From positions 18,009,256-18,073,255 of the forward strand of contig OX439132.1 in NCBI GenBank assembly GCA_949318235.1: 64,000 nt of DNA, written 5' to 3'. The notes below the pieces were generated by a model, which had not been told where the DNA came from, did not search any database, and saw only the letters and a program-made list of their open reading frames with translations. A program made the translations under genes and the position numbers. This DNA is from Ecdyonurus torrentis (lineage: Eukaryota > Arthropoda > Insecta > Ephemeroptera > Heptageniidae). Of this stretch, positions 30,412 to 43,702 are shown piece after piece; position 1 is the stretch's first letter; each line of letters opens with the position of its first letter.

Positions 30412-31565
30412 GACAATGCATTAAATTAAAAGCAATGTCTATTTTAACTAACATAAATTATATTATAACAAGTATTAAAAATCATTAAAATTTGCATTAG
30501 AACAAATAGCAAGAACAAATAAAAATAACCACAGAAGAATTATATAAGTCTACAATCAACCTTTGAACTTTTTTTATATTTCTTATATACTAAGTATATA
30601 ATGTATAATACAACTAAGTCCTTGCCCTTTAAGCCCTTGCATTACTAAATCAAAAAAATAATTTTAATCTTAAATGCAAAGACGATATATATATCTACAT
30701 ATATATAAAAAAAAATATTAGTCATAAAATTATAATGTAAACAAATACATATATGCATTTGAAATGAATCTTTGCAAATATAAATTACAATAAATATATA
30801 ATCTTATTTTGATACAGGTTAAGATAGTAATGAATCAAATATTATTACTATTAAATGCATTTTATATGAAGGTTTTATTACCTACTAGTATTCCAGATTA
30901 AAAACTACTTCGTATATAATATCAACATATTATTATTATTATACTTGTACACAATTTTTATTTATTTTATAGACGATAAACAGGTACAGTATTGGATACA
31001 TGATATGTAAAAATAATTAAGCGTCCAACATACATAACAATAACTTAAGATTTAGATATGCATTTTATATTATTATACATGCATATGATTGAAAACATAG
31101 ACTTAAAGTGCATAATTTTAGTGCAATAAATGTCATAGAGAAAAATAATATTACACCTGTAGGCTTCTTTTACCTTCATATGCAAAGTAAATGAAAGAAA
31201 AGAAAGAAAGAAAAAAATATATTGTTGTCATAAAAATATTAAAAAAAAAAAAAAAGAAACTAGAAATGTTTATGATATTATAATGTAAAGTAATAAAAGT
31301 TTTAATATGGTAATAATAAAAATAAAATTCATTAATTGTAATTAATATAAATTATGTAGGTGTTACTTTATGTTTTTTGTTGAATTATATTATATGGATA
31401 AAAAGGTTTTATATAATATAATATGTACTTATATGAAAATAGTAATTAATTTTCGGCTTTTATATAATAATAATAAGGCTTTAATGTACCTTTCATTGCA
31501 TTTGTTAATTGGAATTTATGTTGCATATGAAATATCTTTATTATCTGTAACAATTATTATCTTGA
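29319..31565. other. AT-rich non-coding stretch
   Basis: A long poly-A at 30380-30410 and a shorter one near 31242-31256; no feature otherwise supported. Confidence 0.5.
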
Positions 31566-31927
31566 CCGAGCTGGTATGACCGAGTGGTAAAGGTAGCTGA
31601 CTTATTGTAACTCTATGTGCTCTATAGCGAGTGCAGATTTGAGCTACTGCTGGCTGCATATATGTGAAGTGTAACGAAGTGCATTTTACGTATATGACGA
31701 CGCTCAATATTCGATAGGTGCATGTTTCACGTGATTACACCAACCAGTCTGCTTAGACGTTGCCACGGTTTCTCTAAGCTCTCATGGCGAATAACGGACT
31801 GTGCATTTAGGTTATTACCAGCCCGTGTGTATACGGTTCCATTGCACCTGTCACAAGACTATGTATTGATGGGACTATGGCAAGGATGTAGTACAATAAC
31901 ACAGTATGAAAAAAAAAAAAAAAAAAA
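31566..31927 (+). mobile_element. tRNA-derived SINE (Leu/Ser-type head)
   Basis: The head resembles a class II tRNA. An A-box-like TGACCGAGTGG lies at 31577-31587 and a B-box-like GATTTGAGC at 31636-31644, the wide spacing matching tRNAs with a long variable arm (Leu/Ser). The tRNA-unrelated body (about 31650-31905) is markedly GC-richer than the surroundings, and a poly-A tail ends the element (31909-31927). The poor B box and absence of a 3' acceptor stem argue against a functional tRNA gene. No clear target-site duplication is visible. Mobilisation by a poly-A-recognising LINE is an inference. ORFs inside it are spurious. Confidence 0.75.
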
Positions 31928-34900
31928 CTAAGTTTTTATTGAGTAATTAAAAACAACAACATTTTTTTTTAGTCTGTATCAATCTTGGCTTCCACTGAAC
32001 AATTTTTCATTGTTATAAACGTATAGTAATCAGAGCATTATTTGTATAGAGGTTTGCATTAATTAAATTCTCCTTGTGATCGGAGTATTTTTTTGGTATT
32101 TTCATATCGCCCGTAGGATAAAAACTTCTATTATTTATTTACATATATATTTTTTATGCTATGAACTTAAATAAGAAATATCTAAAAATAGGCGATCTAA
32201 ATTTTTTGCACATTGCTTAAAGCCCTAGATGACGTCATTAACGTTTGTTTACTTTTGGTTTCTAGAGCTTTAAAATGTAAACAAAAGACAATGCACATAA
32301 AAAATAAACAAATTAGCGTCATATTATATTTTTTCATAAAATCAATGACAATGATTGATATATGCTACGGATTCTTGCTACAACATTTTTTTTAACAGAA
32401 AAAAAATGTTTACCTCAATAATAATTAATTATATTTTGCATAACAATGATATGCACTTAAGTTATAGAAAAATATAATTAAAAAATCTTCATCTTAAAAT
32501 CATAAATGCGGAAGTAATTCATTAAAATATAACATTCATTAGTCATAGAAAGAAAGAATAGATACATTTAAAAAAACATAATGAGGTCTATAATATATTT
32601 TTATTTTAAGAAATTAATTTATTATAATAATAATGATAAAAAAAAGATAATTAAGTAGAAAAGATGCTGTGTAATGGGTACGCGTTAGTGCGGACATATA
32701 TATAAGAAACTGATGTCTAAATTCATAATATCTGCTATAGGCGGGCGCAGAGATATAAATTTCATGCATGCGGTCGCAACAATGATGGGAGTTGTTGGTC
32801 ATCTAGTCAGCAACAATGCTAACACTTTCACTCTGCAAAAAAAAAAAAAAAAAAAAAAAAAAATCCTTGCGGTTCACCACTTGCATATTTTTTTTTTATG
32901 TTTAGACCCGCGGCCACCGATGGAGCAATGTTTATCGTTATTGTGTATGTGTGTATTTTTTTTTATGCATGTGACTTTGCGTGAGATGGACATTACAATC
33001 CTTATTGTTATGAGAAATTTAGTAAACATTTTCATAATTTATTACTGTAACAATAATAAGGAAGGCATTATTTGTAGCCATCAATGTATTTGCATAATAT
33101 TTTGTTTCAAAGTAATGGTATGAGAAATGATATTATTAGACTTAAGAATGTATTTTTCTCGTAACATTAAGAAATCAAATCATTCATAAATTTTGAAGTC
33201 AAGTATTATTGCCATGTATTTAAATCAGAAGTAAGCTTAAAAATAACTTATTACTTGAAAAACTAAGTACACAAAAATATGTTGAAGATGTAATGCCCAA
33301 ACAATTAATAAAAGTAAAAAAAATAAAAACATAATTGTGTAACCACTGCATCAATAAAAATATTTTATGACGAGAAAAACGTAAAGCTTTTCTTGCATTT
33401 CAGTACATTAAAACTGTTAGAAAATGAAGATGATTTTATAGTATTACTTGCGAAAAGATTATTGCCTAAAGTACTGTATATTTCCAAAAATAATTTAGCA
33501 AAAACCTGATATTAAAAAATAAAAATAATCACCTATTAAATTTTTTTTATAACTTTTAAGCATCTTTTAACCTCTGTAAATATAAAAAAGAGATTCTATA
33601 ATGATAAAATAAATGGAAAAATTTTAAGTATAATATACATTAAGCAATAATGTTTACTTGAATATACAGTACTTTAAGGTTAAATTGTTTAAAAAATAAA
33701 TCAAAATTTAATCAGGTCTTGATTATCTGTTACCCGAAAAAATATTACATTATTAACTTTAAAGAGATAAAAAAAATCATCTTTAGGTCAATTTAAGAAT
33801 ATATTTTTTCGCATCTTCATCAAAATCGTGATCAATTTTTTTGTTTTCTTCTATATTAAAGGTTTTAAAGAAATAATAAAATAATGATATAAATTTTCAA
33901 AGATGATGTTAATGTCTTATGTTTTAGTGAAAGAGAAATTCAAAACATTCTTGTTGTATTTTAATAATGATGTTTCAATCATTGAGGATTTATATATTTA
34001 TAGGAGAACACCTTCTTTGTACCTTTTAACCTGCAAGTGGAAGCTTGCTTTTATGTCTTTTTAATAACTTGAATGAATTTTATGTTTTGTTGTATATAAA
34101 TTTAGATAAAAAGATATTGGATATTTAATTAAAATTGTATTGAAATGTTTTTAAAAGAAAATATGAATAGAGATATTTATTATAAAACATGAAAACGTGA
34201 CAAATATAATTTGGGCATTTTTTCTTCTTTTTTTTTTTTTAGAGTCTTTCTAAGAAGTATACATATTTTTTCCTATAAATATAACTATAATCCTAGAACT
34301 AAAACGATACCTTTCAAAAGTGCTACTTCATTACGTTTCTATAAATTGAAATGATAATTTTGCAAAACACACACAATTAAAAAAAAAAAAAATATGATAT
34401 GACACATATATTTTTTAGACTGTTTCATATGAGTCAAGGATATGTATTATTTAATTTTTCCCAAACCTGATCGTTCCAAATTTATTTAAATTATATAAAT
34501 ATTTCAAATAATCTCTTGAAAACCAATTTCAAACTGTTCTTATATACGTAATAGGTAGTATTATACATTCCATCGTATATCACACTAAATTATAATGTGA
34601 ATAACCCACCCTCTCAATCAAATACACGAACTTCAACTCCCATATGTGTTGTGTTGTTGTGTTGTGAGCTCCTGACGTAAATAATAATCTGGCGTCCAGT
34701 CAACATTGAATTATGCTCGCATGTTATACTGACGATGCACATTTCCATAATGCCGTATCTTGTTACTTTTTTTTTTATATTTATATTTATTTTTATAACT
34801 GTATGAAAGAATGCTAAACCAAAGCACGAGAGTATTATATTTATATATAGAAGATTTTTCATATTATTATTATAATATATAGTGTTAACATTATATTATT

Positions 34901-35669
34901 ATTATTAATATATACACTCAACTTTGTATAACTTTGATTTTTATCTCATACATATTTTAATTCTATTTATTTTAATCATAGATATGTTTTTGAATATTTA
35001 CATTTTTTACAATTTTAATCGCATATTTATTTTGACCTTTCAAATTTATATGACAGAATTTTACAATTCAACACTTTTGCTCATCAAATTACGACGTTAT
35101 TTATTTTCTTCTCATTATCCAACATGTAGATGATTTCATTACTATTTTCCGCCATTGACATCAGAGGGAGGTATTTAACAATTTTAATTAATATACAAAG
35201 AAAAAGGCAATAATAAAATCATTTACAAGGTTTTAAAATAACTTAAACACGTTAAAATAATGTTATGTTTAATTTATTGTCTACTTTTGAAATATAATTT
35301 AAAATTACACAAAACACGGAAAGTTAAAATTACGTAAACTATGCTTATATTATGTTGTGATAGCATAAATATTGCTGAATAATATTTTCATAAATAATTA
35401 AGCAGATGCATGAAACAGGTATGTGTAACATAAAACAGCATCAATGATTTTATGTTGTTGATGAAATTAAGCAAGCATAACTGGTACGTATTTATTTTTA
35501 TCCGTGCATGCATACTAGCAATAAAGGCACTGATGGAAAATAATTATTTTGGTCACATTATAGACAATGAGGTATTTTCTGATTTTATGATAGAGTTACT
35601 AATATCAATATGAAATGGTAACCAAAATGCATTGCTACCTGAGGGGTCAAGGAGCTTCAGTGGTAGGAG
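31928..35669. other. AT-rich non-coding stretch
   Basis: Holds a small inverted-repeat/regulatory cluster at 32217-32286, a poly-A at 32838-32863 and a less AT-rich patch at 32660-32990 with no supported exon. An 82-codon minus ORF at 34614-34862 has a hydrophobic N-terminus but no domain. TTTATT near 35489 could serve as the polyadenylation signal (AATAAA on the minus strand) of the gene that follows. Confidence 0.4.
32217..32286. promoter_or_regulatory. Nested inverted repeats with CRE-like and forkhead-like motifs
   Basis: TTAAAGCCCTAGA (32217-32229) and TCTAGAGCTTTAA (32261-32273) are inverted copies with one mismatch, both ending in TTAA. Partly overlapping them, TTTGTTTAC and GTAAACAAA form a perfect 9-bp inverted repeat of forkhead-type sites, and TGACGTCA (a CREB/ATF-type site) lies between. 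It could be a tiny TTAA element or a cis-regulatory cluster. Confidence 0.35.
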
Positions 35670-36398
35670 CTACAGTAGTGGTATGGTTGTAGTAGGAGCT
35701 ACAGTAGTAGTGGTAGTAGTAGTAGTGGTGGTGGTTCCTTTGCCTTTCAACTCCAACACTGCATATTTTATTGTTGCTATATATTTATCTAGCGCTTCGT
35801 TACCAGTAGTTCCACATCGAGCCAAATCAAAATCATCGATATCATCCAACTGTTTTATCTGAATTCGAAATTAATATTATAATTTTTTTTATTTAATTAT
35901 TATATAGAATTCTTTACGTTTTCGTGAAAAAAAAAAAGAATGATACTGTATTGACTTACCAATTTCTCTATCACTGAATTATGGACAGATCTTGCTTTTA
36001 AGCTTGATGCATCTAATAATAATAATAATGAAATTAGTAAAAAAGTTAGGAGCAATAAAAAATTTCATTGTCTATCAATTAGAATTATTTGCTGATTATA
36101 TCGTAGTTCAAATTAAAAATAAAGTAACTAAACATAACTATTCTTAAAAAAAAAAAAAAGTAAGAAAATACCAGCATCTTGTTTCTCATATTTGATGTAT
36201 AAATTATATAGTAAAGACAAAATTAACTAAATATTTATACGGTCCAAATTATACAAGAAGATTCAGTATAATATTTTTTTACTGGAAGACTAATTACAAA
36301 TATTAAACACTTATAAAAATTAAAGAGTACTTACCCACAAGGCAGACGCTGCAAAGCGCTAGCAAGAGAAACACTGCTGTAAACCAAACTCTTGACAT
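35670..36398 (-). CDS. Small secreted Thr-rich protein, three exons
   Basis: Spliced gene read on the minus strand. Exon 1 is 36335-36398 (ATG; 21 codons plus one base; donor G|GTAAGT), exon 2 is 35960-36012 (acceptor TTATTATTATTAG, donor GTAAGT) and exon 3 is 35670-35858 (acceptor TCGAATTCAG, stop TAG at 35670-35672). Exon phases join without a stop and give 101 residues. Residues 1-24 are a textbook signal peptide (MSRVWFTAVFLLLALCSVCL), so the product is predicted to be secreted. Residues about 27-81 are a charged, probably helical region with a DDIDDFD acidic stretch and a single Cys in RCGTTG. The C-terminus has eleven consecutive Thr, then VAPTTTIPLL, as in mucin-type O-glycosylated tails. 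A TATA box lies about 40 bases upstream. I do not recognise the family; a structural, salivary, cuticular or immune secretion are all possible. A frameshift may have cut the tail short (see findings). Confidence 0.7.
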
Positions 36399-36437
36399 TT
36401 TATGTCAATGATAATAATCATGGAAAACAAGGAGTGT

Positions 36438-36447
36438 CTTTTATATA
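36438..36447 (-). promoter_or_regulatory. TATA box of the secreted-protein gene
   Basis: TATATAAAAG on the minus strand, 40-49 bases upstream of the ATG. Transcription would start about 20 bases before the ATG, giving a very short 5' UTR. Confidence 0.55.
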
Positions 36448-39180
36448 TTATACTGACCCATCATCAGCGTACACATGCAACTTCGCAATTTGTCTAATTA
36501 CCGTGCTGTCATTTTTTATATGTCATTACATGTTACAGATGTCCACAAATGTGACAGTAATGATTATTCTCATTAACATATTTATACACGTTTTTATATA
36601 CTCTATATAGTTGAAGTATTAATTTTCCTAGAAATTACATTTAATATTGATAATAATTCTTCAATGATAAAATAATTATTTTTTTTTAAAAAAGAACGTA
36701 ATTTCCAGTCAGTTAAATGTTGTTTTCAGTACTGAACAACAGTAATTATCATATCTAATAATAATTTACACATAATAACTCATGACAACGTTATATAATG
36801 TCTTAATGTTTAATACCCAAAAAATAAAAGAGTATACTGAATTAAATTCTCCCATTGAGTCAACTACTCTAAATGTTTTGACATTATGATGTCCATTACT
36901 CGTTAAATGAGTGTACGTACCCTATAAGTCAGAAGGGTCAAGTTATAGTTTGCAGAGTATACTTGTAGGCGGGTATAGGTGTATGTGATGTGTGTGGTGT
37001 CTGGTAGCAGTTGAGTTCAGTCAGTATGCTATAGCAGATCAATTCCCACGCGACCTATGGTTTGCTTGGTTACACCCAAATCTTGCACGCTAACCATCCC
37101 ACGTCCTTTTTTTTTTAAAGCAGCAATGATGCAGCAAACAGCAGCTGCATATTCGTCACTTTTGCTCTATAGTTCCGGAACTGTCAATAAATATATAATA
37201 TAGACTCCCTGGATCGTTTTGAATCTTAACATGAAACAAGAGAAATATATTTTGACTCCCGCAGCTGAGAAATAAACTGTCACTTTTTTTTTAATTCAAC
37301 TTTTCTCCTCTCAGATTTTTTTTAATCAAAACAGTTTTTCTCCTTTTATGTTACTTTGTTGTATATAAAAAATATACATGTTTTGATAAAGCTAGACCTA
37401 CCACGATGTAGTACCATTATTATTGAAATGCTTCATTAACTTGCAATAAAGACGATGAGAAGTACATTTCTCATACATAACAGCGATATGACAGATCTCG
37501 TTTAGGAATTGTAAAAGAAAATGCAACTTTTTACTACACTGATCATTTTATTATGCTAGAACAGTTGCCTATATAATAAGGGGCAGTCTCAATTAAACTT
37601 TATACGGGTGACGTGTACTATTGTATAATTAAAATATTATTAAAACAGATTTGAATCATCACCTTTGATCCTTCGTTGTAATTGTTTTATTAAATATTGT
37701 TGTCTGTATAAATAATATTAAACTTTATGTAAATACTTTCATTTTTCAAAACTAATGAAAGTAATATATCAAATTGAATTCAACCTTAAATTTTTTATAT
37801 TAATATAAAACACCAAATGACGTCATTACGATTGAATCACAATAGTGACTTGAAAAACACCCTGGTGCCCCAAGCGTAAGAACAAAGTACTGATAACATT
37901 TTGCTTATATATATAAAAAAACAAATTGCATGAAAATTGTATTGAGTTCCTAAGGGGTTCTTGGCCAAGACCTTTTATCTATACTAAAATTATTCAAAAG
38001 CTAAATAAAAAAAAAAGTGTTTATTACATTTATTTTAGTATTAAGTTATTAAAAAAAATGTATATGAACAATACTTTTGCTTTCCTTGAACTAGAAGTCA
38101 CCTTAGAAAATTATATCATAAATAAAGTAATAAATATTATTATAAATCTTTAATTCATATAATAAGAAAAAAAATGTACTTACATTTTCGAATTTTTTTT
38201 TGTTTAAAAATAGAAATTGCATTTTACTTTTAACTATCTATCTGTGACTTTATTAGTCATTAATTTTTATAATTTTAATTTTATTGCATTACGAAGGTTT
38301 CACGCTAAAAATATATGAATTGCACTTTTTTTTTCTTCTTTGATTTCTTCATAAATATTGAGAAATTTAATGACGAAATTGTATATTTTTTTACTGTTAT
38401 AAAAATGTAAATGCGTTTTCCCTCTCTCGTTTTTTATTTATTTATTTTTAAGTTGTCATTTTCTGCTGTTTGTTTTTGTATTCTAAAGAGTGTTTTATTG
38501 CAAATATCATTTTAAACTTAACTTGGTTATAGTTTAAAAACCATATTTTCAAAGTTGCTGTTTTATTTTTATGATTGTTTTTCATCTTTTACAAATATTG
38601 TTCTTAGTTATCTCATCTCATTTCTAATTTTAGCCTCACTGAGAATGAAAGGAAAACGTAAAGCTAGAGTAACTTTGAATGTAATTTATTTTCTTGTTAT
38701 TTTTAATTATCTTAGTTTAAAAAAAAAACTGAATTTACAATAACCTTAAGTAGTATGCAACTATAACTGTATAAGTTTATTAAAAACAAAATAATGTTGC
38801 CTCTTTTGTTTTTCAAATTATCACAAGCGTGGCAACTGGCAGGTAATCCTTCTTCTATACCTTTAAGCCCTATATAAATGGAACACTGGCCTTTTTCATA
38901 ATATTATCTTCGAAAGAAACGTGTTTCAGTTAAATATAAAGAATTTTTATTTTTGCAGTATTGTAATTTCCAAAATACTTATAATAATAACAATGAGTGC
39001 ATGATAAAACTTACTGATTTTTTCTACTGTTCGATACATTGAGAATACAAAGAGAGGCTAGTATTTTAAACACTGATACACACTAAATATTTTATGCATT
39101 GTCTATAAACATTCGTGTTTACATCAGATTCTATAATGCATAGAGAGTAACCAAGATTATGCAAAATTCGGTACTAGAGA
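36448..39180. other. Non-coding stretch upstream of the secreted-protein gene
   Basis: A GC-richer patch at 36900-37240 (for example ACGCGACC near 37048 and GCAGCTGC near 37141) could be its distal promoter; it contains a 48-codon plus-strand ORF with no domain support. The remainder is AT-rich. The 75-codon ORF at 37926-38153 is AT-driven and not called. Confidence 0.4.
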
Positions 39181-39520
39181 TTAAAGCCATAGACCATATA
39201 AAACAACATGTGCTTTTTAATGAACAAACATGAAATGGGATCTTCAAAACTGATGACAATTTTTATCAGAATGTTAATGTGGCCCCACGAGAGAGCGAGA
39301 AAATATTGTAAAGCATGATATTTACGTGACTATTCATATTTATGACGTCAGAAACATGCAAAAATTAGTATGAAAAATGTTGTGCGGGTTGCATAAATTG
39401 AAACTTTCTGATCACTGCTACGGAGCTACAGTTGGGTTTTGAGAAAAGTTATTTATGTAAGTCCCATCAAGTGGTTTGTGATATAAATGCTTATGTTTTC
39501 TTCTGGTCTATTCCTTTAAG
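39181..39520 (+). mobile_element. MITE family A, copy 4 (best preserved)
   Basis: 340 bp bounded by TTAA at 39181-39184 and 39516-39519. Terminal inverted repeats: AGCCATAGACCA at the left end; the right end read on the other strand is AGGAATAGACCA, and similarity continues imperfectly for about 25 bp. It contains TATGACGTCAGAA at the centre and GCGGGTTGCATAAAT. Non-coding. TTAA boundaries suggest mobilisation by a piggyBac-like transposase (inference). Confidence 0.85.
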
Positions 39521-40064
39521 CATTTAAAATGTTTACTCACTACCAGTGCATACACGAGTATACTGTTCAGTGTTCACTGAAATGGGTACGGAAAACTCAT
39601 GTATAATTTTTTGTATATACTTGCATCAACACTAGCCTCTACAAGATTAAATATACATTGAAAATACACTAGTAATTTGACGCACAATCAAAGCATTTCA
39701 TAGGTACTCTTTAAACATTTGTGTGTTGAGAGTAAACATTGTTTTAAACATTCTTATTTCATAAAATACTTGCACGTGTGATTTAACCTGGTAATACAAT
39801 TTTTACGTATATAAATTAAAAATATAAAGATCTAATGATATAGTATAATATATAAATTGAATATATATTTTTTGTAATTAACTTGTGCTATTTACTTTAT
39901 ATTTATGATATACAAGTACAAATATTAAAATTAAAATCAATTTAATTCAATAAAGTATTGGATTATTTAAAAAAAAAATAATTATGTTATTATCAGTGAT
40001 ATAGTAAAATGAATTATTATTATTAGTATTATATACTTGTATTATAAAAATTCTAACACATTAT

Positions 40065-40068
<4 letters not shown>

Positions 40069-40137
<69 letters not shown>
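40069..40137. repeat. (CT)n microsatellite
   Basis: Perfect CT dinucleotide array of about 69 bp. Confidence 0.96.
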
Positions 40138-40140
<3 letters not shown>

Positions 40141-40948
40141 CCAACATTTGTATGACTTAAATACCCGCATCTCACACTCTTATATTTTTTTTTATGATAT
40201 AAAAATAATGGTAACATAATATAATAAAAGTAATATTTAAAATTTATGACGTTGTATAATATCTCTGGATTATGGTGCTAACCTGTCAACAATATTCTTG
40301 TTCTAATGTAAATCTTAATGACTTATTACCACATAATTAATCAACACAACTAAACATTACCCTCTGTGAAAATTTTTATATTATTTTTTATATATAAGTA
40401 AGAAGAGAAAAAATTATATTCAGGTACGGTTATTTTTAATACAATATAGCAAAATTAGTAAAAGAATTGTGAGTTTCTAGTTGTTGTTTAATAAATTTAT
40501 TTTTATAGCTTCTAGTCTTTCATAGAGTATTATTAATTATTACTTTTTAATTTTCTAAAGGTGGAAAAATAATATGAATAGTTTAAAAGAACAGAGAAAG
40601 TAATTTTTTTTTACTTGGATTGAACTATTGAGTATAATATGCTACCATTAGAAGAAGTGACTTTAACTAAAGTATACTCAAAGTATGTGAAAATAGAATT
40701 ATTTTGAAAATGTGATTTGTTTTGTAACTGTATTAAGGAAACCTGACATTGTATACTGATGTAATGTAAAAAATATGACGTAAAATAAAATTAAAACATG
40801 AACTAACATAACAACAATAATAATAATTAATAATAATAATGGAGACAGATCAGTGAAAACATAGATGGCAAATTGTAATTATGACAATAATATAAATTAA
40901 TTGAATATATGTTTGCTATTGAATTGGGTGAATTGGACATGTGTGGGG

Positions 40949-41081
<133 letters not shown>

Positions 41082-43702
41082 GTAACATTTTCAGAAATTG
41101 CATTAATTTTTAGAAAATGATCATTCCAAAAAAGTGATCAAGTTGTTTACTTATCGCAATTTTTAATTAAAAAAAGAATTTCTCACTTTGTTTATACAAC
41201 TCTAAAATATGTCATAATATGCAATTCATAATTAGATTTAAAAAAAAATTACACACAAACTATTTTATACGATATAAAAACGTAAAATTAATGAAATTTA
41301 TAATATATTTAAAAGAGCAATAAAATATTTTTATAAATCAGTAATATAAGCAATTATTTTTAATCGAAATGTTTGATGATACCTTTATACCATCGATTTA
41401 TTGATTTGAACAAGCTCATTACGTTCCATGATATTATATTTTATATTGAAATGATACTCACAATAGCTTTAATATTCATATATATAAACTTTTAGTATTG
41501 TGTAGAGAAAATCAAAGATTATGATTCTTAAATTATATTTTTCATATATACCCCTTCATTATAATTCAAGTTACTTTTTTTATTCTTTTTATATAGCTTT
41601 ATATATACACGCAAAATAAAAAATTTATATAATAATTATAATCTATTCATTTTTATTTTTCTCCTACTGTTAAATTTATATATAATATACCTGAATTTTT
41701 GTAAATGATATATTATTGTTAATTTTCATTGCTTGAGTTCTTAGAAATTTTCAGTGGCATCTAAATATCATTAAGAGAGAATGTGTGATGGAAAAAAAAA
41801 ACTGGAAGTTATATTAAAGAAAAAAAAGAAATGGTAGAGAATATTAAATGGACGTTCCTTCACTTAACCTTTTAACCTTTTTTGAAAGATCAGAAATGTA
41901 CCTAATTATATCATCAACATAGATAATATACCTTCGTCTTATTTTTATTTGAAATTAACATAAATTTAGTAAAACTTGTAACTATAGGTTAAAGGTTTTT
42001 CTTTAATTAATTTACAACAACCATCAGTAATGTTAATTATTTTTGAAGTAAAATTTATAGATAAAATTTATAATTTTAGTTAAAAAAAAAAATTATATAA
42101 TATAGATTTTTTATTACTTTCAACACTCAGTGACTTTGCATCATAAATTTATCTTTGACCTATAGTACTTTTAGTGTACAGGATAGTTTAAAACATTTAA
42201 ATAAAATAATAATATAAGAACTTTATTAAAATGCATTACTTTGGAATCTTTTTCAATTCATTAAAAAAAAAAAAAGAAGAAGATATTTTGCTAGCTAAGC
42301 TGATCTATAAATTATGTCCGATTATCGCAATTTGCAAAATTGTTGTATTTTGTAATTAAAGGCAGGTTCACACGATGAAATTAAAATTTATAAGTCATCG
42401 TCATCACCATATACTACTTAAGTTATTGCTTGATTCTCAATTAGTAGTCAAGCTTAAACCTCACCTTTCAAAAATGAAAATTTTCTGTTTTTGAATAAAG
42501 GCGATTATTTTATTTAATTGTATTCATATCTTACCATAGATTTCTTTATTTGTTGATTGAAAGCTACATCTGTATAAATAATATAAAATAATATTGACAA
42601 AACCAAAGATTTATTATAACTCTATGTTACCATGAACTGCCTGAGTCAATAAATTATTATCTTTATTTATATATCATAACAAAAATATTTCATAAAATAT
42701 TTCTCATTGCAATAATATTTTCTCGACTTAGTTTTATGTTTTATTTCATAGTGCGAAATATTTTTAATACATACAAACATTATTTAAATATCATAAAGAA
42801 ATAGAACAATATAGAATCATCAGCAAATATTTCCATCAACGCGTTTGTATAACATATTTATTACAATTTAATATTATGATGTTCAAAAGAAGTTTTTAAG
42901 AATATTAAGAAAATTTGCTATTTTCCTTTTAGATGTTTAATTCACACTAAAATTTAACAACGTAATTGGTTGAAATTTATGTTACTTAAAATTCTTATCA
43001 CAAATCTGATTTATCAAAATAAAATTTTATTTTTTTTGCTTTTAATCTTCACAAATACATTTATTTATAATACAATAAAATATAGGAATAATTTTGCAAT
43101 CTAAGTTATACATTTTTTTTCCTTAACTCTTCATGGGGGGCCTAATCTATTCAAAATTTAGAAATTCTTTATATTTTTTTATATCATATATAAGTATAAA
43201 TATTTAAAACTGTTTTAAAGTATAAAATTTTATAGGTTTTGTTGGTACGTTGAATTATGAATATAGTCTCTTTTAGAAATGTTATACCTGAGTATCTAAT
43301 ATCCTAATATAATCAAATGAAAAGAAACTTTGGATGTATAGTCATTAAGTATAACAATTTAACACATTTCTGTCCTATCAAATGTGCCGCTCTATTATAT
43401 CTCATCTCTCTATAGTATTTGGCAACAACAAAAATTATAAAATTTCATAGAAATATTTTTTCTATTGTCTTAATTATCTATCAATGTATGTGTGAAGTAT
43501 TGCTACCAATTTTTAACACTAAAATTTAAGATTAAAAATTGTAAATATTACCCCCAAAAAAATTAAGACAACAGAATTTATTTCTTTTAAATATAGTCTA
43601 AAAAGAATACTGTGACAGTTATATATATTTTCTTGTTAAAATTAAAGAATCAGGGTAATAATTAAACTCTCATCAAGTATTTAACTTGACATTAATTAAC
43701 AG

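Noticed and set aside
31577..31650. Functional tRNA-Leu/Ser gene
   Set aside because: B box is poor, no matching acceptor stem, and the sequence runs on into a body with a poly-A tail, so a SINE is the better reading.
34614..34862. 82-codon minus ORF with hydrophobic N-terminus
   Set aside because: Signal-peptide-like start is easily produced by AT-rich codons; no promoter, splice or domain support. Left as unresolved non-coding.
35632..35862. Plus-strand ORF with a Val-rich stretch
   Set aside because: It is the reverse strand of exon 3 of the secreted-protein gene; the Val run is the complement of the Thr codons.
37047..37193. 48-codon plus-strand ORF
   Set aside because: Runs through a homopolymer T tract and shows no domain; more likely promoter-proximal sequence of the minus-strand gene.
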